NCBI GenBank assembly: GCA_963920765.1
Contig: OY987248.1
Location: forward strand, 6,482,539-6,546,538
Reading direction: 5' to 3'
Length of the DNA: 64,000 nucleotides
Source of the DNA: Ulota crispa
Taxonomy: Eukaryota; Streptophyta; Bryopsida; Orthotrichales; Orthotrichaceae
The position numbers and the translations under genes are program-made. Below, piece by piece: positions 35,879 to 49,545 of the stretch (its first letter is position 1; every line of letters begins with the position of its first letter). The notes under the pieces were generated by a model. That model was given only the letters and a program-made list of their open reading frames with translations. It was not told the origin of the DNA and did not search any database.

Positions 35879-35881
35879 TTG

Positions 35882-36681
35882 TCTTTGCCAGGAATCTCTT
35901 GAGGTACCTCGTTGTCCGATTCCTCCTCTTTTTATTCTTCCTCCTCCTCCTCCTCCTCCGGTTTTTCTTCCAGATTCGGTATTGGGGTAATGTTGTGATC
36001 CTTCATCACCTTTGCCTTCTTGTACTCTAAGCCCTCTAGATCTCTGAGCAACTCATAGGAAAAGTAAAGATGGAAGAGGAAGGGCAAAATCCCGCAAGGC
36101 TTGGTGTTACTCAAAGCCTTGACTTATCGGGCTACCAGGTCCCGGAACACTAATGCCCAATTAACCGGCCAGGCTCCAGACAGCAAACCAAAGATGGTGT
36201 TGGCAAAAAAGCGGGTAAGACTAGTAGGGCGTTTGAGAAGCAAGATAGGAATTAGGAACTCTAATACTCTCCTCTCCCTTCGGATTTTACAATCCGCAAT
36301 AGCATAGCCGTTTTTCTCATGAGGTGGTTTAAGAAACTTTCCCTCAATGAACTTCTTAGTCCAGTGAGCCAACCCACTGCCTTTTCGGATAATCCCATAA
36401 ACCTTACTCCACACCTTGGCACTTCAATTATCCGGTCTAGCCCTCAAAGTGTCATGCCACTTGCTAGAAGGCTTCTTCAGCAATTCCATCACTAGCTCCT
36501 CACTCCGTAAATTCCAAGGTACTTTGATCAAACCTAAGCACCCCATCTTCAAGTCCTCCTCTAGGGCCTGTCTCTCAGCAAGGTCCTCGGGTATGCCTGG
36601 ATGGATCATTTTAAGGGCCTTAGTGGCCGGAACCTTGTCCTGTCCAATCCTACCCATCGTTCCTGACACTGAAACTTGCAA
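35882..36681 (-). pseudogene. Unknown gene, 5' part, split by CACTA insertion
   Basis: A single frame runs from ATG at 36,681 (MQVSVSGTMGRIGQDK) to the insertion point, with stops at 36,424 (TGA), 36,124 (TAA) and 35,932 (TAA) and no frameshift. Segments include VPWNLRSEELVMELLKKP, FLKPPHEKNGYAIADCKIRRER and SGAWPVNWALVFRDLVAR, then a poly-Glu tract. Upstream, 36,700-36,800 is pyrimidine-rich on this strand, like a plant 5' leader, and 'ttaaatag' at about 36,910 is a possible TATA box on the minus strand. The family is not recognised. Joined with 18,230-19,253 it would be about 609 codons. Confidence 0.65.
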
Positions 36682-36699
36682 GATCTACCACCTGAACTA

Positions 36700-36920
36700 C
36701 AACATATCCAACCTCACACAAGCTCTCAAGAGAGGAAGGAAGAGAATGGAAGATGGAGAGGATAGGAGGGAGAGAAGAATAAGAGTCAGAGGGAGAAGGC
36801 CGTTCCTACCTATCCCCACCGCTTGTGACTAACTGCCCAAAACAATGATTAGGGCCGGTTAAGGAACCGTTGGACCTAATCATTGAAAACTAGGACTATT
36901 TCTAGAATCTATTTAAGGGT
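36700..36920 (-). promoter_or_regulatory. Possible promoter and leader of the interrupted gene
   Basis: On the minus strand a TATA-like CCTTAAATAG (about 36,908-36,917) is followed by a CT-rich stretch (CTCTTATTCTTCTCTCCC) before the ATG at 36,681. This is inferred from composition only. Confidence 0.3.
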
Positions 36921-37502
36921 TTGATAGGTTAATTAGTGTTCGGTGTACTTCTAGTTACTTCTCTAGTACTATTCACACTACCTCTTATCCCAATCTACGG
37001 GTTTTGATCATAATTTGCCGGATGATAATCGGGTCAAGCTAGGAACCTGAAAGTTCCCTCTTAACTATTTTATCTGATCCAGACCGGCTGTAATATACTA
37101 ACCTTATTTATTTATCAAAGTTCTTATTTCTTGTTCAAGAAAACCAAAAGTTTTAACAAAAGAGGTTAGCTTATATATACAATAAGGGAATAGCTCTCTT
37201 TTCTTGAATTATGGATTGCCACATGATGACTATTGACTTTCACAACTACAAACATTGCATCTATGACATGGCCACCTTTCAAATTTTGCCAGAGCCAACA
37301 CTAACACATAGCAATGCTTTAGCTTGCAACAATTTTTAAGCAAGTATGTATGACAAGACAAAGAAAATAGTTTTGAGTATTTTTAGAGTTTAAGGTTCTG
37401 AAATAACATGAGCAACATACAATTTCTTGGAACTTTGTAGAGACAACATTTCAGTAAACTACATAAGAATAAGTAAATACGACTAACAAGGCAAATTTCA
37501 TA

Positions 37503-37688
37503 CACTAGTAGAAAACTATGTTGAAAACTACCTTTTTATATGAAGTAGTTTCTGTTGAGTTCCTTGTTTTCAATGCAAAATTTTGCTAAACAACGCATTC
37601 TTCAGCAAAATTTTGTGTTGGAAACAAGGAACTCAACAAGAAATACTTCATATGAAAAGGCAGTTTTCAACATAGTTTTCTACTAGTG
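37503..37688. mobile_element. CACTA-ended MITE, 186 bp
   Basis: It begins CACTAGTAGAAAACTATG and ends with the reverse complement. The arms pair along most of their length (GTTGAAAACT..., then 'gagttccttgttt'). It is flanked by ATA on both sides (37,500-37,502 and 37,689-37,691), a perfect 3-bp target duplication. No coding capacity. Confidence 0.9.
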
Positions 37689-38412
37689 ATATTGACGTGC
37701 ACTATCTAATAAGTTTTGTAAGAAGTTTATGTGATGCCTCTTAAGAAAACAAGAGTTTGTTAGTTGAATTAATGATAATCTAATCAGTAAAGCAGATAAC
37801 CACGTACACATTAAAAAGCAATTCTACAAAACAAAACATTTTAGGAGTAATTACTTGCACTTGTGCTTGATATCTGTTGAGTATCTTTCTTTGCGACCTT
37901 AATTTGCACTTCACAATCTATGTTGTTATGCCCTACAAAATCACTTAGCTAATTTCAACAACTATCTCTAGTTTAAATGCTTGTTTTTGGATACTTGATT
38001 TTTTTTTTAGATTGTGACAATGCATATTATATCTACGCTCATGCCTGTTGCAATAGATTTTTTTGATTAATTTCCTCTGATATAGAAATGATGTTGTAAA
38101 TCCATTTTGGCGTGAGGTCATGAAACACTAACAATAGCAAAGTCAAGTGCACATGAAGTTGCTTAAGGTTTTAAGAACATTGTACTCTTACAAAATTCTT
38201 AGTATTTTTAGAATACATAGCAAAAAAAATTCACAAAATTGAAATAGGTCCTTCTTTGGTGTAATGGTAACTTTTTACAAAGAATTGCAAATCCAATATT
38301 CATTATGCTTGACTAAGACTAAGCAAACATTAAGTTTTGAATGTATTGATGTATTACAAATTATTGAATCAACAATCTTTAAGACAAAGTTGGTGCTCAC
38401 TAGACTGTCACA

Positions 38413-38542
38413 CACTACAAGAAAACCATGGTCAAATCTACAAAAATTTGACAAAGATTGTGACCTAATCTACAATATATTGTAGATTAGATCACAATCT
38501 TTGTCAACTTTTTCTAGATTTGACCATGGTTTTCTTATAGTG
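38413..38542. mobile_element. CACTA-ended MITE, 130 bp
   Basis: It begins CACTACAAGAAAACCATGG and ends CCATGGTTTTCTTATAGTG, and is nearly palindromic along its whole length. ACA flanks both ends (38,410-38,412 and 38,543-38,545). No coding capacity. Confidence 0.9.
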
Positions 38543-38549
38543 ACATTAG

Positions 38550-41500
38550 CTTTAATTTCAACTGAAGCATTCTTGTTGAAGAGGGTTAACGCAATGTGAA
38601 TATTGCGTTATCATTGACATGTGAGTGTTCTCCACATTGTTCTAGTTTGATTGCATACCTTAGGAATGTGCAACAACTGCACGTAAAGCCCGTAGGCCTA
38701 ATTGATGTTGACAATGGAGGTTTCCAAGAACAATATGTAGCATTATAAATCAACTGTCTACATCAAAGCCCTCATGATAAAGTATAGAGGAGTCCCAAAT
38801 TTCCTTTAAGATTTTAAATTTACCTTGTCTGCTGCTTTTGCATATGTAGCTATTGTCTGTGGTCCTTGCTATTTAGGGTGTGTGAAAGGATAAAGTTTTG
38901 TAATTAGATAGAATTTTGGACTTAAAGTTTTTGCAAATTTTAGGAAGTTGCCGCCCTTACACATTGACGTTTTAAATTTTGGTGAATCTACTTGGTGGTC
39001 CCTACCATCCGCATTGCTAATAATATAATAAGCTTTTAAGATACAGTTTTGCCTTTTGTAGGAATTAAAAATGTGTGTAGAGCATTTTACATTATAGTTA
39101 GTTTGGGGTCATGAGAAGGCCCTATAAGCACTCCATGGGCAATACCAAAGCCTTGACTTTTTGAAGAAGGCATGCTACTAGCAAGGTTTGGATATTGTGG
39201 GCGGCAAAAAAATGGGTTGCAATCAGTAAGGTTGTCTAGTACATTTGAATCTGAAACTGGGTTGACTTGTAAGCAGCCGTGCTTAGTGGTTACAACATTA
39301 TGTCAATGTGTCTCTTGTCCATGTTGAATGCTTCCAATTTTTATTTATTTTTTATTCTCAAAGGTAGATTAAAATTAGGATAGCTTAAGTGATTGCAATA
39401 CAAAGGACAACACATAAACTATTAAATTCTTGCACCACTCCTTTGACACAAGTGTTTCATTGTTTCAAAGCAAGTACAAACTGTACGCAAAGAAAGGATA
39501 TGACTGGCTGCACCCCCCAAATGTAATGCTTGCAATCCACATCAACACCAATAGTGCCAATAAGGTTGTACAAGAGTTTTCAACAGGGCAACGTCCTTGC
39601 GTCTAAAGTGTGGAAAATTCAAAATGCCCTCTCTTGATCCAATATTGGCTCTTATGCTAAGTTTAGGTCACCAACAAATTAATTTTTTGCCATGTCTACA
39701 AACATGAAGGCACCTGTGTCAACAAACGTGTCAACATTACTATATTCTTTGTTAGCAGAAATGCATGGTTGTCAATTGAAATTGGTATGTGAGCTTTTGG
39801 CGGTGGGCAACAACCATGACTTGGGAGCTTTAGGTTTTCCCCAATCTAACCCTTCTACGTGTTCTTATTGCTTCAAAGGAAGATATTGTGTTGTTCTATG
39901 TATTTCCATGTTCTCTATAATATATTTGAAAAAGTGCATGACACATTCTACCTATAGGTGGTGAAGACTTATTGTGACCGTCCCCTAAATTGCAAGTACA
40001 CATTCCATAATGCACAAGTGATTAAAAATACAAGAAGTGCATATTTAACAAGCAAGTTTGACCCTCCATCTCAAGCAAATTCTTGTTTCCCTTGCAAAGG
40101 TTAGCGGAAGAAAAGTACTTGTTACTGACGGCAACAAACTCAAATAGTGCATACCATAAATTTGAAGTTGGGAGGAAAACTATTTATAGCTGATCTTCAA
40201 GCAAAATGGAATTATACAAAAGTTCTTTTTTCTTGCATTTAATCATTCTGTTTAGATATGATTGTCATAGAACAGATATGAGCATTTGATATATAACTTA
40301 GTAATTACTTAATTTTTCTTACAACAATTGGGTTACAACAAATACGCCACCAAATATCCAAAAAAGAAGCCACAAATATTACTTTACAGTGACGCCCATG
40401 ACCATGTATATGGCGCACAGCTTAAAGAGCATAACTAATGACTACTTTGAAAGGGATTAATTTCATTAATTTCATTGAACATATTCTATTTCCACCAAGT
40501 GAAATATGAATTCATATTGTAGTGGTGTTAGCCAATTTTGAAAAGCACAAGTTTTAGTGAATAGTGAAAGTACTTTGAAATTTTGTGAATTTGATTTCAT
40601 ATTCACATAAACAAAACTATCCACTTTAAATTAAACATAATAGAGCATTTGATAACATAGAATTTGACGCTCAATCATGCATGAAGGAGAGGTGTTTGTT
40701 CTTCTGCAGTTATCTCGATGTGTAATAAATTATCTGCAAGTTATTTATGATAGGGTTTAGTTAAAGGTTTATTTTAATATGCAAAATTTTCTTAGTAATG
40801 TATTTAAGACATGAAGATGGGCTTCACAATTTAAATGACAACTTTCAAAGAATAGGATTTACAAGGACAAAATGGAGAATGAGTTCAAACTTACAACTAT
40901 TATTGTGTGATGATTTTTATAACATAGAATTCCATAAATATACACTATCCTTGTAGGATAGGATAATGTCATAGATATCTTATTTAGAATGCTATGTTTT
41001 AGAGCAAACCATATACTTGAAGCAAAAAATGGAGTGTCACACCATGCCTTGTCATTGATAGAAAAATGATACTTACAAAAATGGTGGTAGAAAAAAAAAT
41101 GATGCTGTTTGTTTTAGATTAAAATTTAATTTGTAGGAAAGAGACATGGATGCATCATGCTCATATTTTGCCAATTGTAAAGACTTTGACCAAAACCATA
41201 TTTGGTAAATTGGGAAAAACAAAAGGACCATTTTGTACTCTACCTCAATCTTATGTTAGTAAGTGTAGGCCTAACAATTGCTCAAAAGTTGTAACTATTG
41301 AAGTTCTTGGAAACAATCATTGAGACTTCAATATTATATAAGAGCACAAACAACTTTTTTTGTGATATACTAATATTCACAAAATAGCATGAATAATGAA
41401 AGTCCCAAAATTTATTGTTTTTCCCAATTTGTCTAAAATGATGTTGATAGTAACAAGGTGAAATATAGTCTTCATGCAAGTTCTAAGAAATTCACAATAA

Positions 41501-42910
41501 TGAGGAAGCTTATGCTAGTCCAAGCAAAAATGGCACAACCTTCAAACAATGGAAGAAATTACATAGTCTTTGTTCAATGGAATGATTTTGCTTAGAGTCA
41601 GGGCAACACCAAAAAAGTAGTAAATAGGAGATTGAAACTTACACAACCTCAACAATACAACATGAGTCAAACGATATCAAGGAATGCCCTACTTCTCCAA
41701 AGTTTAAATAGTGCAAGGGCGCCATCCTATGCCTCAAGAGGTAATGCCAATGATGCAGTGTATTTAGCAGCTAGTGCAATGTCTTTTGTTGGAAGAGGAG
41801 GTGTGTGTCATGTAAGCAATTTCATGACAAGAATGCTTGTGCCAACATTGCGTATGTAGTGAATTTTGCCAAGTATGACTACAAAAAGCAAGATGATTGT
41901 GAAAAGGGATAGCTGAAGGTCATTACTTAACAAATAAAAATTATTGTAAGTCAATTGTGTTTGTTAATTAAAAAAAAAAATTATTGGACCCGTGGATACT
42001 ACAATTACCATTTTAGTATTGCCAAGAGGAAAGTTAATGCAATATCTGTCACTTCCTTGAAAGTAGTGCATTGAGCTCTGCCTACATGTTTGAACTTGTT
42101 GTGTGGAACATGGACGATTTCATATTACTTTATACACAGCTTGATTGGCCATATGGATGACCAATTGAAGTGATACAAGAATGAGCTATCACAAAAAATT
42201 TGGGTCTTTAGTTTACATTGTAACTAAAAAAAAGCCTATGCAGCGTGTATATGAGTTGTAATTATGGATTTGAAAATTTTCATTTACAAGATGCGGCTTT
42301 ATAGAATTAAGACATTCAAATATTACTTACGGGTTTGATTAGGAAGATGTAGATTTTTTTATCTTGCCTCACAATGAATGGTGACCATGACATTATTGTT
42401 TTATCAAAAGAAATTCTTTTAAAAATAAAAAGTCAACAATGGCACTAACATTATGCAATTCTATTAGATGACAAGAAGCTTGGAAGGACAAAATTTTCAT
42501 TCTACAACATAGTTGCTACATTGGGCAACCGTCCGCCTACCAAAAGTGCCCAGTTGAGCTCATATTTGTCTAATGTGGTCAACAAATAGTTGACTTCAAA
42601 AGTAGGATAAAAAAGATGGACATGGAGTTACCTATTCACATTTTGGGTGGCAGCTGTCCATGCTAGCCGGCAAGAGAGGAGGTTGGGCGCCAAGTTGCCA
42701 ATGTAAGAGGAATGGGCGCCAACGCGGCATGGAAGCAGGTGGAGGTTGGCAGACGCGTGCAGTTGCCAAGGTGGGCATAGACAAAGGTCAGCAAGGCACA
42801 GTGGCTGGCAAGGCAAAGACGGCTGGCCGAGGCACGTATAGAATGTAGGCGCAAACTGGAGGGCATCATCTAAGATAACCTCTAAATGCTTGATGCACCA
42901 AGTTCAAGGG
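38550..42910. other. No supported gene
   Basis: Only short frames occur, none with a recognisable domain. A GC-richer patch at about 42,640-42,850 contains 'ggttggcgcc' and 'aatgggcgccaac'-like motifs with open frames on both strands but no visible family. Confidence 0.4.
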
Positions 42911-42919
42911 TGTCTTTGC

Positions 42920-43643
42920 GTAGTTGCAAGAAACACTTCACTATTTTGTCTCCAATATCCTTAGTGCTTATAGTACTAGTAGTACTACCAAGCTTTTGGA
43001 ATATTTCTTTTAATAAAATAAAATATGGACAATTTGCAAAGCACTTAAAATAGCATATTTGTAAAAATTTAGTCCTACAAAAATTTTATTCTAAAAGTTA
43101 TGCACAAAACAAAATCACTAATAAAAAGCCAATTTCTTTCTTGCTTTTTAGAAAATAGTAAAATAATTCAAAAAAATTAAATTAAAAATGGCCATTTGAG
43201 AACCCATTAAACACATTCACATGGTACAATTGCTTTGCTGAGGAATTCCTTTGTATTTTGCCAATGAAGGGAGATAGGATGCCCACTTTGAGACAATGTA
43301 GATGCCATGGAATTTATAATTTTGCAAAACCCTTCTAGAAATGCGTGTAAGCATGGTCCATAAACAACATCCCTGATTTATAGCCCTAGAAAAGCTTTTT
43401 TGGACCCAAAATAGTACTAAAAACCCCCAAAATGGCCAAGGTAGACACCTATTCAGGGGCTGTTTAAAAATTGTAGAATAATTTTAAAAAAATTGCAAAA
43501 TTTATGGAAGGTCTATTACTATGACATGTACCTTTTTCTACAATTTCAATTCAAAAGAACTTGCTGCGCAAAAGTTACAAGCCAAAAAGCACCTGCGGGA
43601 GGTGAAGGGGACAAGAAATAATACAAGTGTTTCTTGCAATCAC
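42920..43643. mobile_element. Non-autonomous TIR element, copy D (~724 bp), inverted
   Basis: It is the inverted counterpart of 27,254-27,980, bounded by GTAGTTGCAAGAAACAC and GTGTTTCTTGCAATCAC. Internal landmarks match in reverse ('atggccaaggtagacacc', 'gttacaagccaaaaagcacc'). No gene inside. Confidence 0.7.
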
Positions 43644-43896
43644 CCCTTTACCATAATTTAATGCCTCAGACATTTAGAGGTGAACTAGTTAATCTGTCTT
43701 TCTATGTAGAGCTTTTTGAAATCACCCTCAAATTAGGGTACCAAAGAACTTGCAAAAAATATTACAGCTGAATTTTTTTTTAGAAGCTGTAACGTTGATA
43801 TTAAGAAGTTAAATTTTTATAAGGTTATGGTGTTCAATTTGACCTACTCAATTTCTTGGTTATTCCAATTCTAGATTTGAGATGTAGAAGAAGATT

Positions 43897-44070
43897 CACT
43901 AGAAGAAACCCATGTTTCTTATGACGGATCTTTTTGAACATCCACTTGTTTTTATGTTACAATTGATGTTAAAACTAACAGCTTGATGTTATGTTTGATG
44001 TCATTGTTAACATGAAAACATGTGGATGTCCAAAAAAATCTATTATAAAAAACACGAGTTTCTTCTAGTG
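43897..44070. mobile_element. CACTA-ended MITE, 174 bp
   Basis: It begins CACTAGAAGAAACCCATG and ends GAGTTTCTTCTAGTG. The arms are imperfect inverted repeats that include 'catccacttgtttttatgtt' mirrored as 'aacatgaaaacatgtggatg'. ATT flanks both ends (43,894-43,896 and 44,071-44,073). Confidence 0.9.
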
Positions 44071-44439
44071 ATTAGAAGAGTTCAAATTGCTTTCATAGTT
44101 TTTAAGGCCCTCATGATCAAATTCTACAATCTCATAAAATTGTGTTACATTAACATGAGATTATACATTGAAGACGGTTAGATGATACTATCATTAACTG
44201 TAATAAGTAGCTCAAAAAGGTAATGCAACATTTTAAAAAAAAAAACTATACACTTTATAAGAATATACTGGGCTTGATAAATTGGTAATTACAATATTAA
44301 CAAAATAGTATGTTCATGTTGCTAAACTTTACATTAAAAACTTGAAGCAAAGTATCAAAAATAGCGTAGCTTATATAATTTCTACACTATTGACTATACA
44401 AAATTTATGGTTATATATGAAGCATATTCCATGAAAATC

Positions 44440-45833
44440 CTAATTGTCATTGCTGTCAGCCGAGATTATCATTGGATTATTGTTGTGTCTTGTACTAGGT
44501 CCGGCTTCATTGTCATTATTTTCTTGTGGACGCTGTCCTATGACTAGTGGAATGTTTGTACACATATTGCTCCATGTCATTGGTCCATCTACTCTAATCT
44601 TTTGATCTTCAAGCATAGCCTCCAAAAAAAATTCTTGTAATTTCACTATTGCTTGGTGAGCTTGTGGGATGACCTCTTCTAGCAAAAGATCCTTGACTTC
44701 CTTTTTGAACATATCTGTCCAATCATCACATGAAAGTTTCACATTGTGTTATGGATTTGGGACTTTAATCCCAAATTCCTCTTCTTTGTAATTTGGATTG
44801 CCATTTGGACGGAAGATGTTGCCTTGCTTTGACCAAAGAAATTCCTATGGATGTTTCTTAAACATGAAACGCCTTATGCAAGGGTTGTAATGGCCATCAA
44901 AACATTGAAAGAAGAATTGTCTTCTCCCCTTAAGTTTTGGTCCTAGTGCCACTAGTTTCTTGCAAATTCTAAAAATCTCATGGAGATTTGTTTCCCACCC
45001 ATGGTTCATGCTTCTGAGGATATTTTCTTGAGCACAATCATTCATTTGCCAACTCCAAACTACATCTTGTCCCCAAAATTTTGGATGCTTTGGAAAAATA
45101 AGCTCTTCAACTCCTAGCAAGGCGGCATGCAATGGGTCAAGATGAATATTTGGTACAATCTATAGTAGAAGGGTGCCTTGCACGCTACGCATTGCATACG
45201 CATCACCATTATGCTTATTAAACATAGTGGATGGTACATGTGTATGCATGTGCCTAATACCATTCCACCTTTTGAGCCAAATCCATTAAAGCAAATAGGA
45301 CATTTTGTACCATCTTCAACAAAGGGAGCTAGGTTTGGCCACAATTTCATCTTCTCATAGTCATATCTATAGGCAGACATTGCATTCTCATAGTTTTAAT
45401 AGTTCCTTGGCCAATTGATGACAATGTCCACGCCCTCTAGGTCCTTTGCCATTAATTGGTCATTGTCAAATAGCTCGTTCATTAAGGCCAATGAAGCCAT
45501 CTCAAAATTTTGTGGTTTTCTTGACTCAAAATACTCTTTTGAGAGTTTGTCAATCCTTGTCACTATTTGACGGTTGCTATCCACAAAGAAAAGGCAAGCT
45601 AATTTACATTTGTATATTTGCTCCACAAGATTTGAGACGTCCTTCTTTGATTGCTCCTCCAAGGCAATGAAATTGGCTTGCAGTTCATTGCTTCTTGTGA
45701 TCTCAACATTCCAAACTTCTGTTCTATTTGGTACTTCTTCTTGTACAACTTTAGCTACCATAGACGTACTTGCCTCTAGTGTTGTGGTAGTTTCCTTCAA
45801 TTCTCCTTGGAGTTTCTCAATTTCACCTTGCAA
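44440..45833 (-). pseudogene. Coiled-coil/RING-like protein gene, broken
   Basis: Minus-strand frame 45,833-45,396 encodes a Glu/Lys-rich coiled coil (MQGEIEKLQGELKETTTTLE) ending NWPRNY. After one TAA the same frame continues (MSAYRYDYEKMKLWPNLAPF) into CPICFNGFG, then CIHMYHPLC and CVACKAPF. This is a RING-type zinc-binding pattern, suggesting an E3 ubiquitin ligase or a relative. A frameshift near 45,125 leads to a second frame (45,132-44,845, then 44,742-44,440 after stops) with WSWQMNDCAQENILRSMNHGWETNL, FQCFDGHYNPCIRRFMF and a C-terminal part of unknown role. The gene probably extends upstream of 45,833. Present state: one or two shifts plus stops. Confidence 0.6.
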
Positions 45834-45869
45834 ACTCCATATAGTATTGCTCTTCTCCTCATGAATTCT

Positions 45870-48490
<2,621 letters not shown>

Positions 48491-48562
48491 AGCCCTTTAT
48501 CAGACTTGAACCGATGACTTACGCCTTACCATGGCGTTACTCTACCACTGAGTTAAAAGGGC
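48491..48562 (-). tRNA. trnT-GGU: tRNA-Thr (GGU)
   Basis: Cloverleaf with GCCCTTT/AAAGGGC acceptor arms, anticodon GGT in GCCATGGTAAGGC, and a TTCAAGT T-loop. It is on the opposite strand from trnE, trnY and trnD, as usual in land-plant plastids. Confidence 0.95.
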
Positions 48563-48783
48563 TATTTTACAAATTGACTAAAAACAAATACAATTGAAGT
48601 TTGTGATAAAAAAACATATTTGTCAACTCAAATTTTATTTTTAAACTAAAAATTTGTCTAAATTTTTTAATTTAAAAATTTTTATTAAAATACTTGTGTA
48701 AGTATTTCTTATTAAAAAACCTAATAATATTATTAACTATTGACAGTAAATAAAGAATTAAGTAACATAAATAGGAGGATTAA

Positions 48784-48856
48784 GCCCCCATCGTCTAGTG
48801 GCCTAGGACACCTCTCTTTCAAGGAGGCGACGGGGATTCGAATTCCCCTGGGGGTA
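48784..48856 (+). tRNA. trnE-UUC: tRNA-Glu (UUC)
   Basis: 73-base cloverleaf with GCCCCCA/TGGGGGT acceptor and anticodon TTC in CTCTCTTTCAAGGAG. In plastids this tRNA also supplies glutamate for chlorophyll synthesis. Confidence 0.97.
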
Positions 48857-48986
48857 TTATGAAAAAAAAAATTTAAGATTTAATTATTATCCAAATTTTA
48901 TTATATAATAATTGAAAAAGAAAAAAAAACAATAAAGTTAAATTAAAAAATAACTTTGTCGTTTTTTTTTTTCTTTTTTTTTTTTT

Positions 48987-49068
48987 GGGTCGATGCTCGA
49001 GCGGTTAATGGGGACGGACTGTAAATCCGCTGGCAATGCCTACGCTGGTTCAAATCCAGCTCGGCCCA
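48987..49068 (+). tRNA. trnY-GUA: tRNA-Tyr (GUA)
   Basis: Class II tRNA with a long variable arm, GGGTCGA/TCGGCCC acceptor and anticodon GTA in GGACTGTAAATCC. A T-run precedes it. Confidence 0.97.
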
Positions 49069-49132
49069 AATTTTACCGAGATTTACAAACATAAAAATTT
49101 TCTATATTTTTTTTATTTTTGTCTATTTTCTA

Positions 49133-49169
49133 CTTAAATCAACTTTTTTGTAAAAAAAGTTGATTTAAG
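49133..49169. terminator. Hairpin between trnY and trnD
   Basis: 'cttaaatcaacttttt' is mirrored by 'aaaaagttgatttaag' around a short loop. It could mark the 3' end of trnD-side or trnY-side transcripts; direction unknown. Confidence 0.5.
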
Positions 49170-49228
49170 AAAACATTGTTAATTTGACATAAAGCTTTTT
49201 AGATCGCCATAATAAATAAATGTTTATA

Positions 49229-49302
49229 GGGATTGTAGTTCAATTGGTTAGAGCACCGCCCTGTCAAGGCGGAAGTTGCGGGTTCGAGTCCCGTCAATCC
49301 CG
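49229..49302 (+). tRNA. trnD-GUC: tRNA-Asp (GUC)
   Basis: 74-base cloverleaf with GGGATTG/CAATCCC acceptor and anticodon GTC in CGCCCTGTCAAGGCG. Confidence 0.97.
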
Positions 49303-49430
49303 AAATATTTAATTAAACTAAATTAATTAATTTTAATAAAATTTTGTTAATACTTTTTTTTTTACTTTTTAGTAAACTAATTTAAATAGTTTTTTTTTAT
49401 TACTAAATAATAAATATCCAAATTACTAGT

Positions 49431-49480
49431 AAAAAGAAATGGTGTTAAAAACAGTATTTTTTTAACATCATTTCTTTTTA
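49431..49480 (-). terminator. Hairpin downstream of ycf2
   Basis: 'aaaaagaaatggtgttaaaa' pairs with 'ttttaacatcatttcttttt' with one G-T mismatch around a short loop, about 65 bases past the ycf2 stop. It is placed like a plastid 3'-end stability element. Confidence 0.6.
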
Positions 49481-49545
49481 TTAATATATTAAATTCAATT
49501 AACTTTTTTTTATTTTAAAATGTATAAAATAAAAAAAAGTAACTT

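Noticed and set aside
17000..37100. Long terminal repeats around the interrupted gene
   Set aside because: I compared 17,000-18,200 with 36,840-37,100 and saw no matching pair, tRNA primer site or polypurine tract, so an LTR retroelement is not supported.
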